NCBI GenBank assembly: GCA_964462865.1
Contig: CAYWZO010000027.1
Span: 1 to 25,887, forward strand
Direction: 5' to 3'
DNA from: Fen-1077 sp964462865
Lineage (GTDB): Bacteria; Chloroflexota; Dehalococcoidia; Dehalococcoidales; RBG-16-60-22
Length of the DNA stretch: 25,887 nucleotides
Below, in pieces: positions 1 through 7,142 of the stretch. The position numbers were made by a program, and so were the translations under genes. Below the pieces are notes generated by a model that was not told the origin of the DNA, did not search any database, and saw only the letters and a program-made list of their open reading frames with translations. Position 1 is the first letter of the stretch, and every line of letters begins with the position of its first letter.

Positions 1-50
1 CGACACGCGGTTTAGGAAACCGCTGCTCTATCCTTCTGAGCTACAGGGGC
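1..50 (-). tRNA. tRNA-Arg (CCU anticodon), 3' part missing
   Basis: Read on the minus strand, the sequence starts at 50 with acceptor strand GCCCCTG, then TA, a D-arm GCTC/GAGC, and an anticodon stem GCGGT/ACCGC enclosing loop TTCCTAA. The anticodon is CCT, which reads the Arg codon AGG. The window edge cuts the gene in the variable loop, so the T-arm and acceptor 3' strand are not seen. Confidence 0.9.
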
Positions 51-77
51 TCACGCCTAATTTTATCAACTCGCCAG

Positions 78-96
78 GGCAACTGCAACCGTTGCC
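78..96 (-). terminator. Hairpin after the AOR gene, weak terminator candidate
   Basis: GGCAAC and GTTGCC form a perfect 6-bp stem with a 7-nt loop just after the AOR stop codon and before the tRNA. No clear T-run follows on the minus strand, so intrinsic termination is uncertain. Confidence 0.3.
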
Positions 97-101
97 TGTG
101 G

Positions 102-2033
102 TTATTGTATCAGCCCGCGCGACTTTAAATCGGCGGCGATATCGGCCAAATCAAGCTCTTTAAGAGTCTTCTCTGTCGGCAGGCCGCTCGCGATGTCCCA
201 GCCCCGCAACTGGTAGTACTCGCTTTTCAGGTCTTCGAAGTCTTTTCTATCGATGCGTGCGCCCTGGCGCGATACGATTTCCCCGTTCTTACCCGGCACG
301 ATGCAGTCCGGGTTGAAAAACACACCCTGCAGCGGCCCGTCATGGAGATAATCGAGCAGCCTGTCCGCGTCCCTCCCTCCACGGCCCTGCCGGGCGAAGA
401 TGGCCCTATGTAAATTGAAGACCCTCTCCCCGAGGCGGTCCAGCCCGTCCTTGTCTATCTCCCGGCCGGTGATGGCGGAGATGACCTGGCTCTCCAGGGT
501 GGGGTCGCCGGTGTGGTCTTCCGCGAACCTGACCCATATCACCGGCCAGAGAAAATCGCAGAGGATGGAGCTTTCCTTGGCGTAGGCGCGGTCCTGGATT
601 TTCTTCGCGGCCAGGGCCTTGCCCTCGTAGTTGGAGAAGTCAGCCGCCTTAACGCCGCCCCAGAAATTCCTGGCGATATTGATAAAGTCACTGGTAGTCA
701 GAAATGCCCCCTCCACCCCTTTTACCTTGTTGCGCCACAGCCACAGCGCGTGGGTGAGCTCGTGGACCTGGTTAATCGGCCGCCGCGGCTCGGTGGCGTA
801 GAGCAAAGCATTGGTCAGCACCAGCCGCGGGTCATAGTCCTTGGTCTCGCTGGCGCGGGTCAGGACGCTCGTTCTGGCTATCTCCAGCGCCCTCTCGCCA
901 ATCTGTGCGGCGGCCTTCAGGGTACCCTGCGCCAGCACATCGCCGAAGCCCTCACGGAGGGCTATTTGCCTCGTCAGCGTTTCGATGAATACGGCACTGC
1001 CTATCCCGGAAAGCGTCAGTCCGGTGGTCTTCTCGTCCAGGATGCCTTCTTTGTAACAGGCGGCCAGCCATTCCATCAGGGGCTGCATGACGGTGGTGTC
1101 CAGCCCGTAGCGGTCGCAAAGCCGGCTGGCAAGCAGCGCCGTTTCCTGCCAGTCAGCCTCATGCCGGCTGGCTGCCATGCCCCAGTAAACGTGCACCGCC
1201 TGGCAGAAGAACTTATAGCGCCGGCCCCCGGACTCATACGCTTTCCTGAAACAGCCGCTGGCGCAGCCGTAGCAGGGGCGGAGGCGGGTCTTGCCGGGGA
1301 TATCTTCGAGCCAGTTTTTCCAGGTACCTTTCCTGATTTTCAGGAGGTGTTGGGTAATCTTTGCCAACCGGGCGGGGTCAGCGGCTACCGGCCTTTGCTT
1401 ACCGGCGGTGACGATGGCCTTGAGGTTTTTCGAGCCCATCACGCTGCCGAGGCCGCTGGCCCCGGAGGCGCCGTCATCGGCGAGCATGGTGCCGAAGGCG
1501 ACCAGATTTTCTGCCGCCGGGCCGATGGTCAGAACACTCGTGTCTTTGCCGTATGTTTCCTTGAGAGTATCGGCTACCTGGAAAGAAGATTTTCCCCACA
1601 ACGCGGTGGCGTCCTTTATCTCTACGGCGCCGTCCCGGATATAGAGATAGACAGGCCTTGCGGCCTTACCCTGCACAACCAGGCCGTCATAGCCGGCGGA
1701 CTTCAGCCGCGAGCCCCAGCGGTCACCCAGGTTAGCGTAGGAAAAGACCTCCGGGTCGGTAATGGCCGTTTTCCCGCAGACCTGCCAGCGGCCGCCGGCC
1801 AGCCCGGGAAAACCGGCTGCCGGGCCGGTGATGTAGACCAGGCAGTTTTCCGGGTCATAGGCGCGTACTGGTGGGGGCACCAGGTCCCAGTACAGCTTGG
1901 CCGCGATGCCGCGCCCGCCCAGGAACCGGTCGGCGTAAGGCGCGGTAGGCAGCCTGGTAATCTCTCCGCCGGACAGGTCAACTTTCAGGATTTCGCCGGC
2001 ATATCCGAAATCGGCCAGGGGTCTTTTTCGCAT
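102..2033 (-). CDS. Aldehyde:ferredoxin oxidoreductase (AOR family tungsten enzyme)
   Basis: This 643-residue protein has the size and layout of AOR-family tungstopterin enzymes, which oxidise aldehydes to acids with ferredoxin or run the reverse reaction. The N-terminus (GYAGEILKVDLSGGEI, residues 10-25) and the GGRG segment near 39-42 match the tungstopterin-binding domain. Cysteines 254, 257 and 261 (CxxCxxxC) plus Cys492 (ILCDF) would hold the [4Fe-4S] cluster, the spacing known from Pyrococcus AOR. No signal peptide is visible, so it should be cytoplasmic. It lies 242 nt downstream of the cupin gene on the same strand, with a palindromic element between them. No clear ribosome site precedes the ATG at 2033; it was chosen because the family signature begins only about ten residues in. 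The substrate cannot be told from sequence; AOR, FOR, GOR and benzoyl-CoA-reductase-type relatives share this fold. Confidence 0.92.
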   Translation of the reverse strand: MRKRPLADFGYAGEILKVDLSGGEITRLPTAPYADRFLGGRGIAAKLYWDLVPPPVRAYDPENCLVYITGPAAGFPGLAGGRWQVCGKTAITDPEVFSYANLGDRWGSRLKSAGYDGLVVQGKAARPVYLYIRDGAVEIKDATALWGKSSFQVADTLKETYGKDTSVLTIGPAAENLVAFGTMLADDGASGASGLGSVMGSKNLKAIVTAGKQRPVAADPARLAKITQHLLKIRKGTWKNWLEDIPGKTRLRPCYGCASGCFRKAYESGGRRYKFFCQAVHVYWGMAASRHEADWQETALLASRLCDRYGLDTTVMQPLMEWLAACYKEGILDEKTTGLTLSGIGSAVFIETLTRQIALREGFGDVLAQGTLKAAAQIGERALEIARTSVLTRASETKDYDPRLVLTNALLYATEPRRPINQVHELTHALWLWRNKVKGVEGAFLTTSDFINIARNFWGGVKAADFSNYEGKALAAKKIQDRAYAKESSILCDFLWPVIWVRFAEDHTGDPTLESQVISAITGREIDKDGLDRLGERVFNLHRAIFARQGRGGRDADRLLDYLHDGPLQGVFFNPDCIVPGKNGEIVSRQGARIDRKDFEDLKSEYYQLRGWDIASGLPTEKTLKELDLADIAADLKSRGLIQ

Positions 2034-2089
2034 ATTCGTTAGAAACGAGATATATTATTTCCCCTCTCATCGAAGAGGCTCTGTATCAA

Positions 2090-2218
2090 ATGTCATTCTG
2101 AGGAGCGAAGCGACGAAGAATCTCAGGGCAAGGCGTGGCACCGTACGCATAAACCCCACCACTCCGAGGCCCTTCGCGGAGTTTATCCTGAGGGTAACCG
2201 AAGGGCTCAGGGTGACAT
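2090..2218. repeat. Palindromic intergenic element, copy 1 (MITE/REP-like)
   Basis: The ends are imperfect inverted repeats: ATGTCATTCTGAG (2090-2102) against the reverse complement of CTCAGGGTGACAT (2206-2218), 11 of 13 matching. Inside is a second inverted pair, CCCTTCG (2170-2176) and CGAAGGG (2199-2205). It fills most of the gap between the AOR and cupin genes and resembles copy 2 at 2717-2806. No transposase is encoded. Confidence 0.6.
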
Positions 2219-2275
2219 TAAGCGGCACTTTTAATACAACACCCATCGAGGGAGATGGGACTGTTGTATTATCGT

Positions 2276-2683
2276 TTAGTCGTTTCTTTTACCGGTCAAT
2301 GAGACCGCCATGCAGACGTAAGGTTTTTCGATTTTCTTCGTCACAATCGGGCAGTGATAAAGTCCTTTCGGCGCTATCAGGACAGCAGGTTTATCGAAGG
2401 TGTATTTCTCTTCCTTGCCCTCCTCACCGATGGATATCTCCACCTCGGCGCCCAGCTCGTCCAGGTGATAAGGGTCCGAGCCAATAAAGTACACGGCTTC
2501 ATCGTACTTGTGGACGTGGGGCCTGGTGGACATCCCGGTGATGCCGGTCTTGTAGGCACAGGCGTAAATAACGTTGAGGCTTAAGCCCCCCAGGATATCA
2601 CCACCCGTGGCGAATAGCGCACCCTCTTTAGTCTTGCGGAAGGGTATCGTCACCAGGTTCTTCGCGTATTTATTGCCGGCCAT
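2276..2683 (-). CDS. Small single-domain cupin protein
   Basis: This 135-residue protein has a cupin-like centre: His56, His58 and Glu62 in RPHVHKYDEAVYF, and His110 in the PKGLYHCP segment, fit the metal-binding set of the cupin barrel. The start at 2683 (MAGNKY) is chosen because AAGGAG lies about 5 nt upstream; the upstream ATG at 2722 would begin inside the adjacent palindromic element. It follows the DUF169 pair on the same strand after a 128-nt gap and precedes the AOR gene. Single-domain cupins can be enzymes, sugar or metal binders, or sensors; nothing here fixes the role. Association with DUF169 and AOR suggests (inference) a part in the same pathway. Confidence 0.7.
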   Translation of the reverse strand: MAGNKYAKNLVTIPFRKTKEGALFATGGDILGGLSLNVIYACAYKTGITGMSTRPHVHKYDEAVYFIGSDPYHLDELGAEVEISIGEEGKEEKYTFDKPAVLIAPKGLYHCPIVTKKIEKPYVCMAVSLTGKRND

Positions 2684-2716
2684 CTTGCTCCTTTTCTTTT
2701 GTAGATACATTGACTT

Positions 2717-2806
2717 TGTCATTCTGAACCCGAACGCAGTGAAGGGGAAGAATCCGTTCTGTATCTTCAGGGGCGGCTGGCTTCGGGTTTCGCCCCAGGA
2801 ATGACA
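2717..2806. repeat. Palindromic intergenic element, copy 2 (MITE/REP-like)
   Basis: The ends TGTCATTCTG (2717-2726) and CAGGAATGACA (2796-2806) are inverted and resemble the ends of copy 1. Inside, AACCCGAA (2727-2734) pairs perfectly with TTCGGGTT (2782-2789), and GGGGCG (2770-2775) pairs with CGCCCC (2791-2796). It ends 5 nt before the stop codon of the upstream DUF169 gene. Confidence 0.55.
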
Positions 2807-2811
2807 GCATC

Positions 2812-3570
2812 CTATTTTTCTATTTTCTTTTTTAAATCTTCCTTGAGTCTGTTTACACGTTTGCGGTGGGCCGGGCCGCCGGGCGGCGGGGGCGGGTTGG
2901 GGTCCCAGCGCATTTCCTTGAGGTTTTCCAGCATGGTGGGCAGTTGCTGGAAAGGCACTGATATAACAAAGAGGCCAGGCGGAAAGATGTCCATGGCATT
3001 TACGCCCAGTCCCAGGCCGGTGACGAAGTAGTTCAGCTCGCCGCTGACGACGGGGTAGATGTAAATCCAGGCGCAGGCCACCACCGGCGTGACCTTGCTG
3101 ACGTAAGGCTGGCCCGTGGAATAGTTGACTGACCTCAACAGCACCGGCGCCTGCTGGATATTGGCGGTGATAATCAGCACATCCGGGTCGAAGGTCATCT
3201 TGTCCAGCGGCGCGAAGGCGACGTATTGCACCGAGCCCTTCGGCAGCCTGGGCAGGTACTGGTACATCGCCCGGCAGGAACTGTTGTCTTTAAAAAGCCC
3301 CTCCTCCCCGCCGAAAATGCCGCTGATCAGCACGGGCTCCGGCTCGGCCATGCCGAGGATAGCTTGCTCCACGCCCACGCAGACCCACTGCTCCGGGCCC
3401 ACGTAAAACGCATCGTTATCCTGGGCTTCTTTGAGCATCTCGCAGAAATTCAGCTCCTTGGCCAGCTTTTTCATGCCCTCCGGCCGTGTGATGAGGAACT
3501 TGACGCCAACGGGCTTCCTTTCCAGTTGGAACTTATCCAGTATCGAATAGTCGCGTGGTGACAGGCTCAT
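2812..3570 (-). CDS. DUF169 family protein, copy B
   Basis: This 252-residue protein belongs to DUF169 (COG2043-type), a family of unknown function common in anaerobic bacteria and archaea. It shows the family pattern: an N-terminal KPVGVKF segment (19-25), FCEMLKEA with Cys43, then FYV and a second conserved Cys64 (WVCVG) followed by LGM. The body (PRLPKGSVQYVAFAPLDK and DVLIITANIQQA segments) is shared with the neighbouring copy. The start at 3570 has AGGAGG at good spacing. It lies 18 nt downstream of the other DUF169 gene, so the pair is one transcript and probably a duplication. A proline-rich PPPPPGGP stretch near the C-terminus differs from copy A. No signal peptide or membrane segment is seen. 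Confidence 0.88.
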   Translation of the reverse strand: MSLSPRDYSILDKFQLERKPVGVKFLITRPEGMKKLAKELNFCEMLKEAQDNDAFYVGPEQWVCVGVEQAILGMAEPEPVLISGIFGGEEGLFKDNSSCRAMYQYLPRLPKGSVQYVAFAPLDKMTFDPDVLIITANIQQAPVLLRSVNYSTGQPYVSKVTPVVACAWIYIYPVVSGELNYFVTGLGLGVNAMDIFPPGLFVISVPFQQLPTMLENLKEMRWDPNPPPPPGGPAHRKRVNRLKEDLKKKIEK

Positions 3571-3588
3571 GGGTTCCTCCTTGCTTGC

Positions 3589-4332
3589 TTAGGATTCTTT
3601 CACCAGCTCTTCGCGGATACGCTGCATCTTCTTCTTGTGGGCTTCCGGCCCTATGGTGTAGGATTCGGGCACCCATTCCATCTCGGCCAGGTTTTTCAGC
3701 ACGCCGGCGAGCCGCTCCCAGGGGATAGTCAGGAGGATGCGGTTTTCCGGGAAAAGCAGCCGCGCCTTCATCCCGAAGCCGAAGCCGGTGACCGTGAAAT
3801 TGATTTCGCCGTTGAGATAGGGGTAGAGGTAAATCCAGGCGCAGCCTGCCACCGTTGTCCCCCTGGCCTTCCATACCTCGCCGGTGGTGTAAGACCAGGC
3901 ACGGATGAATATTTCCGCCTGGCTGTTGTTGGCCATGATTATTAAAATGTCCGGCTCAAAAGTCATCTTGTCCAGGGGCGCGAAGGCGAGATAGTTGATG
4001 GATTTTTTAGGGAGCCTGGGGAGGTACTGGTAAACCCTTCGGTTGGCGCGGTCTTCTTTAAAGACCCCCAGTTTGGGCCCGATCCGTCCGCTTTCGTATC
4101 TCGGGTCTCCCTCCGTCATGCCGAGCAGAATCGCCCCGATGCAGGTAAAATCGTCTTTAGTGACGTAAAAAGCTTTACCGTTCTGGGCTTCGACGAGCAT
4201 TTCGCAGAAGTCAAACTGTTTTTCCGGCCTCGGCAGACCTTCCGGTTTGACGGCCAGGAACTTCACGCCTACGGGCGGCCTTTCGAAGTCGAACTTCTCC
4301 AAGATAGCATACTCTTCCGGGAATTTACTCAT
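3589..4332 (-). CDS. DUF169 family protein, copy A
   Basis: This 247-residue paralog of the next gene has the same DUF169 marks: RPPVGVKF (18-25), FCEMLVEAQ with Cys43, FYV, then Cys64 in FTCIG followed by LGM, and shared PRLPK, AFAPLDKMTF and DILIIMANNSQ blocks. The start at 4332 (MSKFPEE) is preferred over the ATG at 4347 because AGGAGG sits about 6-7 nt before it and the longer form would begin upstream of that ribosome site. It is the first gene after a strong promoter at 4375-4403. The biochemical function of the family is not established; the conserved cysteines might bind metal or cofactor (inference). Confidence 0.88.
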   Translation of the reverse strand: MSKFPEEYAILEKFDFERPPVGVKFLAVKPEGLPRPEKQFDFCEMLVEAQNGKAFYVTKDDFTCIGAILLGMTEGDPRYESGRIGPKLGVFKEDRANRRVYQYLPRLPKKSINYLAFAPLDKMTFEPDILIIMANNSQAEIFIRAWSYTTGEVWKARGTTVAGCAWIYLYPYLNGEINFTVTGFGFGMKARLLFPENRILLTIPWERLAGVLKNLAEMEWVPESYTIGPEAHKKKMQRIREELVKES

Positions 4333-4374
4333 GTTGCCTCCTTCCAAGTGATATTATTAACTAGCTCTAAGGTA

Positions 4375-4403
4375 ATAATAGGACGGTTCTTCCAGATGTT
4401 CAA
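4375..4403 (-). promoter_or_regulatory. Promoter of the DUF169-cupin(-AOR) operon
   Basis: On the minus strand, TTGAAC (4398-4403) and TATTAT (4375-4380) are separated by exactly 17 nt, a good sigma-70-type promoter. The predicted transcript start near 4368 leaves about 36 nt before the ATG at 4332. Confidence 0.7.
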
Positions 4404-4408
4404 GTCGG

Positions 4409-4777
4409 TTACGGGATACCCGACAGCAACCGCTCCAGGGCCAGGGCCACGCCGTCGTCATCGTTGCTGGCGGTGCAGTATTCGGTGATAGCTTTCACCT
4501 CGGGAACGGCGTTGGCCATGGCTATCGATGTACCACACGCTCTCATCATTTCTAAATCAGGGATATCGTCGCCGAGGCGGCGGCGTACGCTGCGGGCGGG
4601 GCGGGCGGTGGCGATAATTACCGGAATGCCCCGGGCCAGGCACTTTTCCAGGGCGCGGCGGTTGCGCTCCGATATCTGCACCCGGCTGTTCAGCAGCGTG
4701 CCGTCGAGGTCAAGGGCGATAGCGCCGGGCGCGCGCCGGAAAACGGGCAAACCTGCTGGATTATCGCTTTGTTTCAT
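4409..4777 (-). CDS. Cap-less HAD (Cof-type) phosphatase, internally deleted
   Basis: This 122-residue protein carries the two ends of a Cof/HAD-IIB phosphatase. Motif I is DLDGT with Asp23 and Asp25; motif II is IIATARP with Thr57. The sequence then jumps straight to motif IV, GDDIPD (Gly69-Asp74), and the usual C-terminal GTSIAMANA and ASNDDDG segments. Family members are about 260-280 residues; here the whole cap domain and the motif III lysine region (roughly 140 residues) are absent with the frame intact. The ATG at 4777 lacks a clear ribosome site but starts 26 nt after the upstream stop. It may be a decaying gene or a minimal phosphatase without a substrate-selecting cap. Confidence 0.7.
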   Translation of the reverse strand: MKQSDNPAGLPVFRRAPGAIALDLDGTLLNSRVQISERNRRALEKCLARGIPVIIATARPARSVRRRLGDDIPDLEMMRACGTSIAMANAVPEVKAITEYCTASNDDDGVALALERLLSGIP

Positions 4778-4803
4778 CGTTTTATACCATTGGTCTGGCC
4801 GGA

Positions 4804-5508
4804 TTATGGCGATTCGATATACTCCTTGACCGCTGCCAGGCTGTAAGCGGCACGCCTCCCGGGGCACTTTAACATGGTGCAAAGCCGGCAACTGACGAAG
4901 CCCGTCTCGTTGGGGAAGAGTATCCCCGAGTGGGACTTGGTCGGTTTAAGGGAGCCGCCCGTGGTGAGCGATACCCCTATCCGCGCCGCGGCGTCGCCGA
5001 AGAGGGAGAAGAGCGGCTTCTGCTGGGATATAGGGAAGTCATCGAACTCGCCGGGGTTCAGGGCCGCCGCGCCGTTCAGGGAATGTTTGGTTTTAATGTA
5101 ATCGGTCAGGTATTCCGAGGCGCTGAAGAGTATCACCATTTTTATCAGGTCCAGGGTGTACTGCCGCATCAGGTCGCCCCTCGCCACGGGTATTGCCTCC
5201 AGTTCCTGCCCCGCCGTGGCGATGAGGGGATAAACGACGGGCTGGCCTTCCAGGCATCTGCTCAACGCCCGGCTGGTAAAGAACACACCGTCGATGGCCA
5301 CCGTGCTTCTATCGATAACTTTGGCGTGGGAGACGCGGTAGACGGCCTTCGGGCGGGCTACGGCCAGCGCCTCCTCGGCCAGTTCGGTGGTCATCTTCTC
5401 CAGGCGGCCGTTGCCGGGCCTCAATCTCAAGCGCTTGAGGACCTGGGCGGTATCCAGTTTGACAGGTACGGGCACCTCGTAAATCTGATTATTTTCTGAT
5501 TTTACCAA
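4804..5508 (-). CDS. Vitamin B12-dependent methionine synthase activation domain-like protein
   Basis: This 234-residue protein resembles the AdoMet-binding reactivation domain of MetH, which reductively remethylates inactive cob(II)alamin. Visible marks are YPLIATAGQELE (near 93-104), then a helical DLIKMVILFSASEYL segment, the FPISQQKPLFSLFG region, and GVSLTTGGSLKPTKSHSGI near 175-195. The C-terminus adds CRLCTMLKCPGR, a CxxCxxxxC cluster not in MetH, which could hold a metal or Fe-S centre (inference). No MetH catalytic domains or corrinoid protein are encoded nearby. Stand-alone proteins of this type occur in anaerobes with corrinoid methyltransferases. The start is TTG at 5508, the only start codon before conserved sequence; GGAG lies about 14 nt upstream. 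Confidence 0.72.
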   Translation of the reverse strand: MVKSENNQIYEVPVPVKLDTAQVLKRLRLRPGNGRLEKMTTELAEEALAVARPKAVYRVSHAKVIDRSTVAIDGVFFTSRALSRCLEGQPVVYPLIATAGQELEAIPVARGDLMRQYTLDLIKMVILFSASEYLTDYIKTKHSLNGAAALNPGEFDDFPISQQKPLFSLFGDAAARIGVSLTTGGSLKPTKSHSGILFPNETGFVSCRLCTMLKCPGRRAAYSLAAVKEYIESP

Positions 5509-5546
5509 TGAAAGTCCGCTCCGGGCGCCACACGCCCACCGCTTTG

Positions 5547-5575
5547 AGGATAGACTATCAATATCAGAGTGTCAA
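5547..5575 (-). promoter_or_regulatory. Promoter of the B12-activation-domain gene
   Basis: On the minus strand a perfect TTGACA (5570-5575) is 17 nt from TATCCT (5547-5552). It lies between the protease stop and the TTG start at 5508, leaving a leader of roughly 30 nt. Confidence 0.6.
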
Positions 5576-5592
5576 TAACGTATATCAAAGCC

Positions 5593-6462
5593 CTAGTCCA
5601 GGCAGTACATGGCTATCAAAAACCCCGCCAAGGAGAGGAAGGCGATGGGCGGCAGGGCGGGCATGGGCTTGCCCTTGAGCCAGAACATCTGAATCAGGAA
5701 GGCGCCGATGAGCCCCGCCAGGGCGAACGCCCCCACGATGACCGCGCCGGAAAGGTCGAACTCGAAGAAGACGGCCACGGATAGCATCAGGGGGAAGCCG
5801 ATGTCCCCGCCCCCCAGCACGGCGTATTCCCGCTCCTCGGAGGCTTTCTCTTTAAGCTCGCCGAAGCGTACCATGTCCAGACTGTATTTCCAGTCTTTCA
5901 GCTTTTTTGGGAAGATGAAGGCGGGCAGCGACGCCGTCTCGGAAAGCCGGTCGGCCATCCACACCATGAAGCCGAAGCGCACCGCCAGGAGGTCATAGAC
6001 GGCGATAATAAGCATGAAAATCATGAAAGTCCACGGCGAAAAGAGGAACCCGAAAACGGAGCCGGCCCCGGCCAGGGCGATAAGCAGCAGCAGGTCGTGC
6101 AACCATATCCTGGCCCAGAAAAGCCAGGCCAGGCCGGCGGCCGCCGCCAGGGCGTAATCCACCGCCGTGGGCGCCGGCAACCGGATAAAGACGAGCCAGA
6201 ATACGCCCCAGGCGAACATCAGCGCAAAGAGGATTTTAAAAAAGTACTTTAACCACTTGAGGGGGATAAAGAAAAGGACGATAGCCATTACCGCCACCAC
6301 CCCGAAAAAGTAAAGTGTCACCGGCGCGAGCGAAACATCCGGCGAGATTATCTCGTTTTCCGTGAAAAACAGCCTTTCACGGACGGCCACGTAAAGCGTC
6401 AGCGCCAAGGCTGCCGCCATCACCAGGCTGCTCCAGAAGATAGGGGATATCTTGGATTTCAT
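5593..6462 (-). CDS. Presenilin/signal-peptide-peptidase-like GxGD intramembrane aspartyl protease
   Basis: This 289-residue, highly hydrophobic protein has about nine predicted membrane segments and the three signatures of the A22-type GxGD proteases. Tyr156-Asp157 lies in LIIAVYDLLAV, Gly217-Gly-Gly-Asp220 in VLGGGDIGF, and Pro268-Ala-Leu270 in PMPALPP. The two aspartates would form the catalytic pair that cuts transmembrane helices. A soluble loop (about 170-215) separates the two catalytic helices, as in presenilins. Most known prokaryotic members are archaeal, so a bacterial copy is less common. It is transcribed alone from a strong promoter, divergent from the MarR operon. The ATG at 6462 has only a weak ribosome site. 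Confidence 0.85.
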   Translation of the reverse strand: MKSKISPIFWSSLVMAAALALTLYVAVRERLFFTENEIISPDVSLAPVTLYFFGVVAVMAIVLFFIPLKWLKYFFKILFALMFAWGVFWLVFIRLPAPTAVDYALAAAAGLAWLFWARIWLHDLLLLIALAGAGSVFGFLFSPWTFMIFMLIIAVYDLLAVRFGFMVWMADRLSETASLPAFIFPKKLKDWKYSLDMVRFGELKEKASEEREYAVLGGGDIGFPLMLSVAVFFEFDLSGAVIVGAFALAGLIGAFLIQMFWLKGKPMPALPPIAFLSLAGFLIAMYCLD

Positions 6463-6492
6463 GATATTTTAAGGGTTAAAGACTGTCTTTCA

Positions 6493-6521
6493 ATTATAGA
6501 TAAAGAGCGGTTTAAAAGCAA
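6493..6521 (-). promoter_or_regulatory. Promoter of the GxGD protease gene
   Basis: On the minus strand TTGCTT (6516-6521) and a perfect TATAAT (6493-6498) are 17 nt apart, about 30 nt upstream of the ATG. Confidence 0.7.
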
Positions 6522-6548
6522 TTTGTTTTCTCAACTGGTCTGGGTGTA

Positions 6549-6577
6549 TTGACATTTCACCATATAATTGGTACAAT
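6549..6577 (+). promoter_or_regulatory. Promoter of the MarR-zinc ribbon-MMPL operon
   Basis: A perfect TTGACA (6549-6554) lies 17 nt before TACAAT (6572-6577), a near-consensus sigma-70 promoter. The leader to the start at 6660 is about 75 nt and very AT-rich. Confidence 0.8.
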
Positions 6578-6620
6578 GCTAATAATTGGTATATTACTAA
6601 ATATTAATGATATACTAATA
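6564..6620 (+). promoter_or_regulatory. Candidate MarR operator repeats
   Basis: ATAATTGGTA occurs twice as a direct repeat, 6564-6573 and 6582-6591, 18 nt apart, the first overlapping the -10 box. Just downstream TTGGTATAT and ATATACTAA form an imperfect inverted repeat (8 of 9). Their position at and after the transcript start fits autorepression by the adjacent MarR gene; binding is inferred. Confidence 0.5.
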
Positions 6621-6659
6621 TTACGTTCTTAACTTATGTTATCGGGAGGGATGCAGTCT

Positions 6660-7127
6660 ATGGCCAGAATTAGCCGTAAAGAAATGGTTGATGATGTGCT
6701 GAAGCTCGCTGCCGGGTTGTTCCGGGTCACGCTGCCCGGTGTGCCGAGGGAAATACTCGATTTGGATGTTACCATGCCCCAGCTGAAAATCATGTTCCTC
6801 CTCTTCGTGGACGGTTCCAAGCGGATGAGCGACCTGGCCGCGGACCTGGGCGTTACCCTGGCTACCGCTTCCGGGTTAGTCGACCGGCTGGTCGAGCGGG
6901 ATATTGTGGTCCGGGAGAGCCAGCCGGATGACCGCCGGGTGGTCCTCTGCCGCCTTTCTACGTCCGGCCAGGGGGCCATCAGACGCATCTGGGAATCAGC
7001 CGAAAACCGGCTGCGCGCCCTTCTCCAGACCCTGGATGCTAATAACCTGAAGGCCATCGCCGGGCCGCTGGAAGCCATGCTTGCATCGGCTGAAAGAGAA
7101 AATAAGGCAAGACCATCGCTGGTTTAG
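6660..7127 (+). CDS. MarR family transcriptional regulator
   Basis: This protein of 155 residues has the MarR winged helix-turn-helix: a recognition region in RMSDLAADLGVTLATASGLV and a wing containing QPDDRRVVLCRLS, the typical D-x-R motif of the family. MarR dimers usually repress neighbouring efflux or catabolic genes and let go when a phenolic or lipophilic ligand binds. The start at 6660 is chosen because GGGAGGG (6644-6650) lies 9 nt upstream; the ATG at 6651 is too close to it and that at 6636 precedes it. It heads an operon with a zinc-ribbon protein and an MMPL exporter, a common regulator-pump arrangement, so it probably controls that pump. Confidence 0.9.
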   Translation: MARISRKEMVDDVLKLAAGLFRVTLPGVPREILDLDVTMPQLKIMFLLFVDGSKRMSDLAADLGVTLATASGLVDRLVERDIVVRESQPDDRRVVLCRLSTSGQGAIRRIWESAENRLRALLQTLDANNLKAIAGPLEAMLASAERENKARPSLV

Positions 7128-7142
7128 AAGACAATATTTTGG

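Noticed and set aside
513..2042. 509-codon open frame on the plus strand opposite the AOR gene
   Set aside because: It lies entirely antisense to a gene with clear family motifs, and its protein is rich in Gly/Ala/Arg low-complexity sequence with no recognisable domain. It is a by-product of GC-rich codon use.
4778..4891. Longer start for the HAD gene at 4891
   Set aside because: The extra 38 residues overlap the end of the upstream gene and show no HAD homology; the phosphatase motif begins after Met at 4777.
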